A DNA stretch of 64,000 bases, from contig NZ_CP109435.1 in the NCBI RefSeq assembly GCF_036227125.1, positions 5,828,001 to 5,892,000 on the forward strand. Reading direction: 5' to 3'. The DNA comes from Streptomyces sp. NBC_01485. Lineage in GTDB: Bacteria > Actinomycetota > Actinomycetes > Streptomycetales > Streptomycetaceae. This document shows, piece after piece, positions 36,720 through 44,298 of the stretch; the first letter of the stretch is position 1; every line of letters begins with the position of its first letter. The translations under genes and the position numbers were made by a program. Below the pieces are notes generated by a model. That model was not told where the DNA came from. It ran no database searches and saw nothing but the letters and a program-made list of their open reading frames with translations.

Positions 36720-37707
36720 CGGCGGCCAGGGCCGCGGCCAGTGCCGCCGCGGCGACGGCCAGCCACGCCGCCACAGCCACCCACAGCAGCACCTCCCCCG
36801 GCCCCTTCAGCGACGGGACGTCGACGGCGGCGGCCACGGACAGGGTTGCCGCGGCCGTCATCGCCATGGGGAACACCGTGGCCCAACGGCGCACGTCGTA
36901 GCGCGGCCGGGGCCACCGTGCCTCGGCGACGAGCAGGACGGCGTACCAGGCCAGGTCGAGCACCAGCAGGGCGACGGTCATCGTGCGCAGGACGCCGGTG
37001 TCGTCGGCGTTCCACAGGTACAGGCCCCTGTCGTCGGCCGTGAGGAGTTTCGCCCCGGCGAGCGCCGAGACGGCGAGGGCGCCGCCCGCGATCCACTGGT
37101 CCCCGGCGCCCTCGGCCACCTGCCGCGGGTCGAACAGGGCCAGGGCGACGCCGTAGAGCACGATCCCGAGCCAGAACAGTACGAGCGCGGTGTGCGCGAG
37201 CCAGGCCGACGACTTCGCCTCGGCGAGGACCGCGCCGAGCACGGCGAGGCCCTGCGTGGCCACGCAGCACAGGAACACCGTCCCGGGCATGCCCCGCTGC
37301 CACCGCCGGACGACGGTCACGAGCAGCACGGGGCACAGGACCGCCGCCAGCGCCAGCAGCGCCTCGGCCAGGGTCTGCCGGCCGCGCGCGGAGACGCCCG
37401 TGCCGAGCACGGTCGTCGCCGCCACGGCGGTCAGCGCGCCCGGCGTGCCGGCCGCCGCCAGCCACTGCTCACGCGCCCACACCAGCCGGACGACGAAGTC
37501 GGCCGCCAGCGCCACCCAGGCGGCGCCCGCCATCGCCAGCGTGACGCGGAACAGCACCTCGTACCCCGTGAGGTCCAGCCCGACCGACACGATCCCGGTC
37601 GCCATCACCGCCGCCCCGGCCGCCGGCGGCCTCCCCACCCACCAGAGACGGAGCGGGGAGTCGCCGGGCGAGGGCGCGGGGGACGGATGAGCAGCGGAGC
37701 CGGGCAT
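36697..37707 (-). CDS. tellurite-resistance/dicarboxylate transporter (TDT) family protein
   Basis: A 336-residue polytopic protein with about ten membrane helices. G-A-A-V-M-A-T-G-I-V-S-V-G-L near the start and the helix pattern are typical of the TehA/C4-dicarboxylate/SLAC-type anion-channel family. The transported anion cannot be assigned. ATG 37707 (M-P-G-S-A-A) is chosen although no Shine-Dalgarno is clear; a GTG about 21 bases upstream is an alternative. The antisense 3' overlap with the preceding gene is 23 bases. Confidence 0.72.
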   Translation of the reverse strand: MPGSAAHPSPAPSPGDSPLRLWWVGRPPAAGAAVMATGIVSVGLDLTGYEVLFRVTLAMAGAAWVALAADFVVRLVWAREQWLAAAGTPGALTAVAATTVLGTGVSARGRQTLAEALLALAAVLCPVLLVTVVRRWQRGMPGTVFLCCVATQGLAVLGAVLAEAKSSAWLAHTALVLFWLGIVLYGVALALFDPRQVAEGAGDQWIAGGALAVSALAGAKLLTADDRGLYLWNADDTGVLRTMTVALLVLDLAWYAVLLVAEARWPRPRYDVRRWATVFPMAMTAAATLSVAAAVDVPSLKGPGEVLLWVAVAAWLAVAAAALAAALAAVRSRAPR

Positions 37708-37831
37708 GCGGCCGATGCTAAGGAGCACGCCGTGCCCTGCGGGCGGGCCACGCGCGCGGGCGGGCAGAAATACGCGCGGGTGCAGGGCCTGCGGACGGGG
37801 AGTGGCGGTGGGCGGTCTCCGTGAACGCACT

Positions 37832-37928
37832 CACGCGCGCGTGCACGTCACGAGGCCCACGCGCGCGTGGACGTCACGAGGCCCACGCGCGCGTGTCCCG
37901 CCGGAAACGGCTCACCCACGCGCGCGTG
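37832..37928. repeat. four CACGCGCGCGTG palindromes, two in a tandem 26-bp repeat
   Basis: Exact 12-base palindromes occur at 37832-37843, 37858-37869, 37884-37895 and 37917-37928. The first two belong to a 26-base tandem unit ending ACGTCACGAGGCC with one mismatch. They lie just downstream of the NlpC/P60 stop codon at 37936. The same palindrome occurs after guaB near 2303-2314. Confidence 0.85.
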
Positions 37929-37935
37929 CGTGCTC

Positions 37936-39306
37936 TCAAGCCGGGCGGAGCACGCTGTGGATGGCCGGCTCGCCGTCGTAGTAGATCGACTCCTCGCGGA
38001 CGTAGGCACCCGGCTTCGGGGCGTGGATCATCATGCCGTTTCCGATGTAGACGCCGACGTGGCTGACGTCGTCGTAGAAGAAGATCAGGTCGCCGGGCTG
38101 TGCGTCCGCGAGGAAGACGGTGGCGCCGGCGTCGGCCTGGTCGTAGGTGGTGCGGGGGAGAGTGACGCCGACGGCCTTCCAGGCGGCCTGGGTGAGGCCG
38201 GAGCCGTCGTAGGAGTCGGGGCCGGTCGCGCCCCAGACGCACGGCTTGCCGACCTGCGCGCGGGCGAAGGTGAGCGTCTTCTTGGCCTTGGTGGCGTACG
38301 CGGAGTCCACAGGGGAGGGGGAGGGGGAAACAGAGGGGGAGAGGGAGGTCGGCGAGGATTCCGTGACCGATGAGGCGCCGCCGCTCTCCTGCTGCGCAGC
38401 GGCAGTCTGCGCCGCGGCCTGTTGAGCGGCCTGCTCAGCAGCTTCTTGAGCGGCCTGTGCCGCCGCCTGTGCCGCTGCCTGCTGACGGGCTGCCTGCCTG
38501 CGGGCGAGCTCCGCCGCCTCGCGTGTGGCCTCCTGGTGCTGCTTCTCGAGTGCCGCGAGGCGGGCCTTCTCCTGGGCCTTCTCCTGGGCTTTCTCCTGGG
38601 CTGGCAGTCGGGCCCTCAGTTGGGAGAGCAGCTCGCGCGCGTCGCCCAGCTTCTTCTGGACGGTGGCCTTGGCGGCCTTGAGGTCGCTCTGCGTGTCGGT
38701 GAGCGGCGCGAGGTTCTCGGCGGCTTCCTGGCGCTGCTTCAGCGTCGCCGACTGCTCGGTGACGTGACCGTCGACCGCGCCCTTCTGGCGGTCGGTCAGG
38801 CGGCTCGTCGACTGGTTCTGGTCGAAGTGGTCCTGCGGGGTGTCCGCGAGCGGGAAGGCCGCCGTGCCGGGCGCGGAGGTGCTGCTGCCGCGGCCGCTGC
38901 TGGTGCCGGTGCGGTACTGGGCCGCGGCCTGGGAACCAGGCTCCTCCCGCGCTTCGTCGAGCTTCTGGGCGCGCTGGGCGACGTCGTTCAGAAGGCTGAC
39001 GTCCAGAAGGCTGACGTCGTTCAGAAGGCCGACGTCGCCCGGGAGGCGGTCGACCTGCTTGCGCTGCTTGGTCGTCTTCTCCTTGGCGGAGTTGTACTTC
39101 TCGGTCGTCGACCCCGCCTGGCGATAGAGGTCGTCGACCTTCTTCTCGACCTCCTCCAGGCTCGGCTTGCCGTCGTCCGACGGGGCCGCGTCCGCCGTCT
39201 GGGAGAGCAGGGCCACGGACGTGAGGGCGGCGGTGGCGAGGGCGGGCGTGCGGACGCCTGCCACACGCGGGCCCGCGGAGCGCGGCTTGCGGTGCTGCGA
39301 CGCCAA
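37936..39306 (-). CDS. NlpC/P60-domain protein lacking the catalytic cysteine
   Basis: A 456-residue secreted protein: signal peptide, coiled coil, a long Ala/Gln-rich helix (about 240-310), a Ser/Pro linker and a C-terminal NlpC/P60 fold. Where the family has F-D-C-S-G this protein has Y-D-G-S-G (Gly368). The usual Y-V-W-G reads C-V-W-G. The His motif H-V-G-V-Y-I-G-N-G is kept. The N-terminal coiled coil contains a duplication, L-L-N-D-V-S-L-L-D-V-S-L-L-N-D-V. A c-di-AMP riboswitch precedes it. The start is TTG 39306, preceded by GGAAGGAG. It is probably an inactive hydrolase: a decaying gene or a repurposed binding protein. The other NlpC/P60 gene in this window retains Cys. Confidence 0.85.
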   Translation of the reverse strand: MASQHRKPRSAGPRVAGVRTPALATAALTSVALLSQTADAAPSDDGKPSLEEVEKKVDDLYRQAGSTTEKYNSAKEKTTKQRKQVDRLPGDVGLLNDVSLLDVSLLNDVAQRAQKLDEAREEPGSQAAAQYRTGTSSGRGSSTSAPGTAAFPLADTPQDHFDQNQSTSRLTDRQKGAVDGHVTEQSATLKQRQEAAENLAPLTDTQSDLKAAKATVQKKLGDARELLSQLRARLPAQEKAQEKAQEKARLAALEKQHQEATREAAELARRQAARQQAAAQAAAQAAQEAAEQAAQQAAAQTAAAQQESGGASSVTESSPTSLSPSVSPSPSPVDSAYATKAKKTLTFARAQVGKPCVWGATGPDSYDGSGLTQAAWKAVGVTLPRTTYDQADAGATVFLADAQPGDLIFFYDDVSHVGVYIGNGMMIHAPKPGAYVREESIYYDGEPAIHSVLRPA

Positions 39307-39324
39307 GGGAGGCGACTCCTTCCA

Positions 39325-39495
39325 AAACTCCGCCCACCGGGTCGGCTGTCGGGTTCGGGCGGGTGGATCGGAAGGTCGGAAGGCTTGCCCTACGGCCGTC
39401 CCCTGTACGGGAGTTGGGCCGATTCACCTTGAGGTTCGGTGGGTCCCCGGCTCCGGCCGGCGCGAGCGGGCGCGCCGGACTCGGCGGAGGCCGCG
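39325..39495 (-). promoter_or_regulatory. cyclic di-AMP (ydaO-yuaA) riboswitch
   Basis: Leader of the NlpC/P60 gene. Read on the minus strand it contains, in order: CCGGAGCCGGGGACCCACC, AACCTCAAGGTGAATCGG, CGTAGGGCAAGCCTTCCGA, CCCGAACCCGACAGC and GACCCGGTGGGCGGAG. This matches the remembered actinobacterial consensus (GGAGCCGGGGAACCACC, GGGGTGAATCGG, CCGAACCCGTCAGCTAACC, GGTAGGC). Two otherwise conserved sites differ (CAGCCGACC for CAGCTAACC, GGTGGGC for GGTAGGC). Edges are approximate. Such riboswitches shut off hydrolase genes when c-di-AMP is high. Confidence 0.75.
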
Positions 39496-39600
39496 CGGCC
39501 CGGCGTCGTTCGCCGGCGGGGGTCCTACGGCCTGTCGGAACGGTAGCCAACTCGTGTGGGTCGTGTGAAGTTTGATGGGTGATATGCCCGATACGTTTTC

Positions 39601-39615
39601 GTGACCTGGGGTCAC
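39601..39615. promoter_or_regulatory. GTGACC-TGG-GGTCAC inverted repeat
   Basis: A perfect 6-bp inverted repeat with a 3-base spacer, between the divergent NlpC/P60 and pcrA genes. Candidate operator. Confidence 0.35.
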
Positions 39616-39782
39616 GGTCTCGTACCGCAGCCCTGTCGATCGCGGATCGTGACGGGGGGCTTCCGGAGGGTGAGTGTGGGGGATGTTTCCGGGACGGCGG
39701 CCGGTTGTCAGTGGCAGAGCCACGACCACCGGAACCCGCTACGAGTATCAATGTCAGTGGTGCCCTCTAGACTCGGAGAGCG

Positions 39783-42356
39783 ATGAGCAGCCTCTTTGAC
39801 GACAGCTTCCTGGCGGACCTCCAGGGCCCCCGTGCCCGCGAGGAGGAACCCCCGCCGCCGCCCGAGGACGATCACGGACCGGAGTCGGTTCCCGACGATC
39901 TGTTCGGCGGGAAGTTCGACGTGCCTCCGGACCGATGGGGGTCCCCCCGCTCGAGCGGAGCCGAGAGCGGGGGAGGCTACTACCGCGACGGCGCCCCGCG
40001 CCCGGTGCTGGACGCGGCGGCACTGCTGGAGGGGCTGAACGACAACCAGCGCGCGGCCGTCGCCCACGCCGGCACGCCCCTGCTCATCGTGGCCGGCGCC
40101 GGCTCCGGCAAGACGCGCGTGCTCACCCACCGCATCGCCCACCTCCTCGCCGAGCGGAACGTCCACCCGGGCCAGATCCTCGCGATCACCTTCACCAACA
40201 AGGCCGCGGGCGAGATGAAGGAGCGCGTCGAGCACCTCGTCGGCCCGCGCGCCAACGCGATGTGGGTGATGACGTTCCACAGCTCGTGCGTGCGCATCCT
40301 GCGCCGGGAGAGCAAGAGGCTCGGCTTCACGTCGTCGTTCTCGATCTACGACGCCGCCGACTCCAAGCGCCTCATGGCCCTGGTCTGCCGCGACCTGGAC
40401 CTCGACCCCAAGCGCTTCCCGCCGAAGGCCTTCAGCGCCAAGATCAGCAACCTGAAGAACGAGCTGATCGACGAGGAGGACTTCGCCGCCCAGGCAGCCG
40501 ACGGCTTCGAGAAGACCCTCGCCCAGGCCTACGCCATGTACCAGTCCCGGCTGCGCGAGGCGAACGCCCTCGACTTCGACGACCTGATCATGACGACGGT
40601 CAACCTGCTGCGCGCCTTCCCCGACGTCGCCGAGCACTACCGCCGCCGCTTCCGTCATGTCCTCGTCGACGAGTACCAGGACACCAACCACGCCCAGTAC
40701 GCCCTGGTCAGGGAGCTGGTCGGCACCTCCGAGCACCCCGTAGACGTACCCCCGAACGAGTTCGACGTGCCGCCCGCCGAGCTCTGCGTCGTCGGTGACG
40801 CCGACCAGTCGATCTACGCCTTCCGGGGCGCGACGATCCGCAACATCCTCCAGTTCGAGGAGGACTACCCGGACGCGACGACGATCCTGCTGGAGCAGAA
40901 CTACCGCTCCACGCAGACGATCCTGTCCGCCGCCAACGCGGTCATCGAGCGCAACGAGTCCCGCCGCCCCAAGAACCTGTGGACCAACGCGGGCGCGGGC
41001 GCGCGCATCACCGGCTACGTCGCCGACACCGAGCACGACGAGGCGCAGTTCGTCGCCGACGAGATAGACCGTCTGACGGACGCGGGCGACGCGAAGGCGG
41101 GCGACGTCGCCGTGTTCTACCGCACCAACGCCCAGTCCCGGGTCTTCGAAGAGATCTTCATCCGGGTCGGCCTGCCCTACAAGGTCGTCGGAGGCGTCCG
41201 CTTCTACGAGCGCAAGGAGGTCCGGGACGTCCTGGCCTACCTGCGTGTGCTGGCCAACCCGGAGGACTCGGTGCCGCTGCGCCGGATCCTCAACGTGCCC
41301 AAGCGGGGCATCGGCGAGCGCGCCGAGGCGATGATCGACGCCCTCTCCCAGCGCGAGAAGATCAGCTTCACGCAGGCGCTGAAGCGCGTCGACGAGGCGT
41401 ACGGCATGGCCTCGCGGTCGACGAACGCCGTGAAGCGGTTCAACGCGCTGATGGAGGAGCTCCGTACGATCGTCGAGTCGGGCGCGGGGCCCGCGACGGT
41501 CCTGGAGGCGGTGCTCGAACGCACCGGCTACCTCGCCGAGTTGCAGGCCTCCACCGACCCGCAGGACGAGACCCGTATCGAGAACCTCCAGGAACTCGCC
41601 GCCGTGGCCCTGGAGTTCGAGCAGGAGGCCGCTGCGGCCGGTGAGGCCGGCGAGACCGGCGAGGGAGAGATCGCGGTCGCGGTGCCGGCCGGGCTCTCCG
41701 GGTTCCTGGAGCGGGTCGCCCTGGTCGCCGACTCCGACCAGATCCCCGACGAGGAGGACGACGGTTCGGGCGTCATCACCCTGATGACCCTGCACACCGC
41801 CAAGGGCCTCGAGTTCCCGGTCGTCTTCCTCACCGGCATGGAGGACGGCGTCTTCCCGCACATGCGCGCCCTCGGCCAGGCCAAGGAGCTGGAGGAGGAG
41901 CGCCGGCTCGCGTACGTGGGCATCACGCGCGCGCGTGAACGGCTGTATCTCACGCGGTCGGCGCTGCGCAGCGCGTGGGGGCAGCCGTCGTACAACCCGC
42001 CCTCCCGGTTCCTGGAGGAGATCCCGGCGACGCACGTGGACTGGAAGCGGACGGGGGCGACCGCGCCCGTGTCCTCCGGTCCGGTGTCCGGGGTGGCGTC
42101 GTCGCTGGCCTCGATGCCCTCGTCCCGATCGCGTTCCTCGGCCGCGGGCGCGTCCGGTTTCGCCACGCGCCGGGGTGCGGCGGAGAAGCCGGTGGTCGCG
42201 CTGTCCGTCGGCGACCGCGTCACACACGACCAGTTCGGACTCGGCACGGTCGTCGGCGTGCAGGGCACGGGCTCGAACGCGGAGGCCACGGTCGACTTCG
42301 GCGACGTCAAGCCGAAGCGGCTGCTGCTGCGGTACGCGCCGGTGGAGAAGCTGTAG
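39783..42356 (+). CDS. pcrA: ATP-dependent DNA helicase PcrA/UvrD type
   Basis: Superfamily 1A 3'-5' helicase for repair and replication restart. The protein has 857 residues. After an acidic N-terminal extension it has the Q motif (L-N-D-N-Q-R-A-A-V), Walker A G-A-G-S-G-K-T, motif Ia T-F-T-N-K-A-A, Walker B V-D-E-Y-Q-D-T-N, motif III G-D-A-D-Q-S-I-Y-A-F-R-G-A, motif IV Q-N-Y-R-S and motif V-VI T-L-H-T-A-K-G-L-E and Y-V-G-I-T-R-A-R-E-R. The C-terminal PcrA-type domain ends D-F-G-D-V-K-P-K-R-L. Residues about 52-65 are encoded by an inserted palindromic element. ATG follows CGGAGAG. Confidence 0.96.
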   Translation: MSSLFDDSFLADLQGPRAREEEPPPPPEDDHGPESVPDDLFGGKFDVPPDRWGSPRSSGAESGGGYYRDGAPRPVLDAAALLEGLNDNQRAAVAHAGTPLLIVAGAGSGKTRVLTHRIAHLLAERNVHPGQILAITFTNKAAGEMKERVEHLVGPRANAMWVMTFHSSCVRILRRESKRLGFTSSFSIYDAADSKRLMALVCRDLDLDPKRFPPKAFSAKISNLKNELIDEEDFAAQAADGFEKTLAQAYAMYQSRLREANALDFDDLIMTTVNLLRAFPDVAEHYRRRFRHVLVDEYQDTNHAQYALVRELVGTSEHPVDVPPNEFDVPPAELCVVGDADQSIYAFRGATIRNILQFEEDYPDATTILLEQNYRSTQTILSAANAVIERNESRRPKNLWTNAGAGARITGYVADTEHDEAQFVADEIDRLTDAGDAKAGDVAVFYRTNAQSRVFEEIFIRVGLPYKVVGGVRFYERKEVRDVLAYLRVLANPEDSVPLRRILNVPKRGIGERAEAMIDALSQREKISFTQALKRVDEAYGMASRSTNAVKRFNALMEELRTIVESGAGPATVLEAVLERTGYLAELQASTDPQDETRIENLQELAAVALEFEQEAAAAGEAGETGEGEIAVAVPAGLSGFLERVALVADSDQIPDEEDDGSGVITLMTLHTAKGLEFPVVFLTGMEDGVFPHMRALGQAKELEEERRLAYVGITRARERLYLTRSALRSAWGQPSYNPPSRFLEEIPATHVDWKRTGATAPVSSGPVSGVASSLASMPSSRSRSSAAGASGFATRRGAAEKPVVALSVGDRVTHDQFGLGTVVGVQGTGSNAEATVDFGDVKPKRLLLRYAPVEKL
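39937..39973. repeat. palindromic element inserted in-frame in pcrA
   Basis: GGGGG-T-CCCCC at its left, then CCCCCGCTC (39944-39952) pairing with GAGCGGGGG (39965-39973). From memory it resembles a palindrome seen dispersed in Streptomyces genomes. It encodes G-S-P-R-S-S-G-A-E-S-G-G-G without breaking the frame. Confidence 0.6.
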
Positions 42357-42428
42357 ACGCGCGCGTGAAGTGAGTGAGGCCCCCGACCACTAGAACCAAC
42401 CTGAGCAACGGCGGGGGCCCGCAAGCGA

Positions 42429-42492
42429 GTCGACCGGTTTACGCGGCGACTGGTGTATGTGGCGACGGGTGTATGTGGCGACCGGTTTACGT
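42429..42492. repeat. four 16-bp tandem repeats at the M23 peptidase 3' end
   Basis: Units at 42429, 42445, 42461 and 42477 follow GKCGACYGGTKTAYGY. They overlap the last codons of the M23 gene (stop at 42487). Confidence 0.8.
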
Positions 42493-44046
42493 CGGGTTGA
42501 GTCCGTGGCTGCGGAGCCACGGCAGTGGGTCGATCGCGGAGCCGCCCGCGGGCCGGACCTCGAAGTGCAGGTGCGGGCCGGTGGAGTTGCCGGAGTTGCC
42601 GGAGTACGCGACCGCGTCGCCGGCCTTGACGGTCGTACCGGAGGGGACGCGGTAGCTGGAGAGGTGGCAGTACCAGGTCTCCGTGCCGTCCATCGCCGTG
42701 ATGATCATCATGTTGCCGTAGGCGCTGTTCCACTGCGTCCGTACGGTGCCGTCGGTCGCCGCCATCACCGTCGTGCCGTACGAGACGGGGAAGTCGATGC
42801 CGGTGTGCTGGGACATCCAGTTGATGCCGGCCTGGCCGAAGTAGGCGCTGAGGCCGTGCTGTGCGACCGGAAGGGCGTACTTGGGGCGCAGCCGCTCCTT
42901 GCGGGCCGCCTCCGCCGCTGCCTTCTTCTTCTCGGCTTCCTGCTGTGCCTTGAGGTCGATGCGTTCCTGCGTACGGCTGGCCCGGTCGGCGAAGTCGTCG
43001 GCCCCGGCGCTGAGGGTCTCGAGCTGGGCGTCCAGCTTGTTGTTGGCGGCGGACGGTTTCACCGGCTGCGCGTCCGGGGCGGACGCCGCCGTCGTGTCCT
43101 TCTCGTCGCCGCCGGTCAGCGTGCCGACCGAGGCCGCGGCGATCCCGGCGACGCCCATCACGCAGGCCGAGGGCACGGCCACGGTCATCAGTGCGGAGCG
43201 CTTCGCGGGCACCCTGCGTCGGGAGCGGTTCGCGTTGCGGGTGGCCGCACGCCCGAGCGGGGCGGGGGCGGCCTCCTCCTGGTCGTCGAGCAACTCGCTC
43301 TCGGCCGGGGCGAGTTCGTCGGACCCGAGGTGCTGGAAGGTGGCGGTGGCCTGCTGGTCGAACGGGACCTCGGCCTGCTGCTCGTACTCGTCGGCGGCGT
43401 GGCCGGCATCGCCGACGTGGGTGGCCTGGGCGGTCTCGCCGCCGTCGGAGTTCCACTGCGTGGCGTCGTACGCGCCGGTGTCGAAGGCCTGCGTGCCCCA
43501 TTCCCACTGCTGGGTCTGGTCGGCGGGGCTCGCGGACTGGTCGGGCTGCAGCCAGGCGCTCGCGTCGCTCCCCCGGAGGGGGGACGCCCAGCCGCCGGCA
43601 TCGGGTGCCGTCGCCTGCGGCGGGACGCTGGTCAGGGTCTGGTGCTGAAGATGCTGCTGGTGCTGGTCGGTGGACCACGCGGTCGCGTCGTACACGCCCG
43701 AGTCGTAGGCGGCGTGGTGCTGGGCCGCGTACGCGTCGTAGTGCGGGGTCTGGTGGCTGCCCGTGTCCAGGGTCTCGTGGCCGCCGGAGTTCCACTGGGT
43801 GCTGTCGTACGCGCCGGTCGCGGCGTTCGTGCCGTCGCCGGGGAGGTCACCGAAGAGGGGGTCGGCCCCTGTGAAGTGGCCGGTGGAGTGGGCTCCGGCG
43901 TCGAAGGCGCCGGTCTCCTGGCCGTGATACGTGGTGAAGCCGTCGTACTGGGCTTCCTGGGTGCCGTACGACGCGTAGTGCGCCGAAGCGGCGTCGGAAG
44001 CCGGGGCCGGGGTGGTCATGTTCCCCGACGGGTGACGGTCGTTCAC
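42487..44046 (-). CDS. M23 family (LytM-type) zinc metallopeptidase, membrane-anchored
   Basis: A 519-residue protein. A roughly 270-residue N-terminal region is rich in Ala/Thr/Asp/Gln with repeated G-A-Y-D-A-T-Q-W-N-S-type units at least three times. A membrane helix (V-P-S-A-C-V-M-G-V-A-G-I-A-A-A) and a short coiled coil follow. The C-terminal M23 domain contains H-T-G-I-D-F-P (zinc His and Asp) and H-L-H-F-E-V (zinc and catalytic His). It should be a peptidoglycan endopeptidase outside the membrane. GTG 44046 is chosen because AAAGAGAAG precedes it; TTG 44067 is alternative. It is convergent with pcrA. Confidence 0.88.
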   Translation of the reverse strand: MNDRHPSGNMTTPAPASDAASAHYASYGTQEAQYDGFTTYHGQETGAFDAGAHSTGHFTGADPLFGDLPGDGTNAATGAYDSTQWNSGGHETLDTGSHQTPHYDAYAAQHHAAYDSGVYDATAWSTDQHQQHLQHQTLTSVPPQATAPDAGGWASPLRGSDASAWLQPDQSASPADQTQQWEWGTQAFDTGAYDATQWNSDGGETAQATHVGDAGHAADEYEQQAEVPFDQQATATFQHLGSDELAPAESELLDDQEEAAPAPLGRAATRNANRSRRRVPAKRSALMTVAVPSACVMGVAGIAAASVGTLTGGDEKDTTAASAPDAQPVKPSAANNKLDAQLETLSAGADDFADRASRTQERIDLKAQQEAEKKKAAAEAARKERLRPKYALPVAQHGLSAYFGQAGINWMSQHTGIDFPVSYGTTVMAATDGTVRTQWNSAYGNMMIITAMDGTETWYCHLSSYRVPSGTTVKAGDAVAYSGNSGNSTGPHLHFEVRPAGGSAIDPLPWLRSHGLNPT

Positions 44047-44298
44047 CAACTTCTCTTTCGCCGACAACAGGGGCTGCCAGAGCAGTGCGGCGACTGTACC
44101 CGGCAGTACGCGGGCACGACAATCTTCTGCAGGTTTCGCTCTCGAAGGAAAGGGGCATTCGGCCGTCTTTCGGGGAACGGCGGGCGCGGGTTTGGCCCTA
44201 CGTTCGAATAACGTTCGATGCTGGCAGTGCTGCCGGAGTGTCGTCGGAGTGCTGCTGGAGCGCTGTCGCGGGCTTGTCGGATGGCTGTGAGGGTGCGG

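Noticed and set aside
37820..37930. CRISPR-like array
   Set aside because: The repeated palindromes have spacers of 14-21 bases that are themselves repeated, not unique spacers, and no cas gene is in the window.
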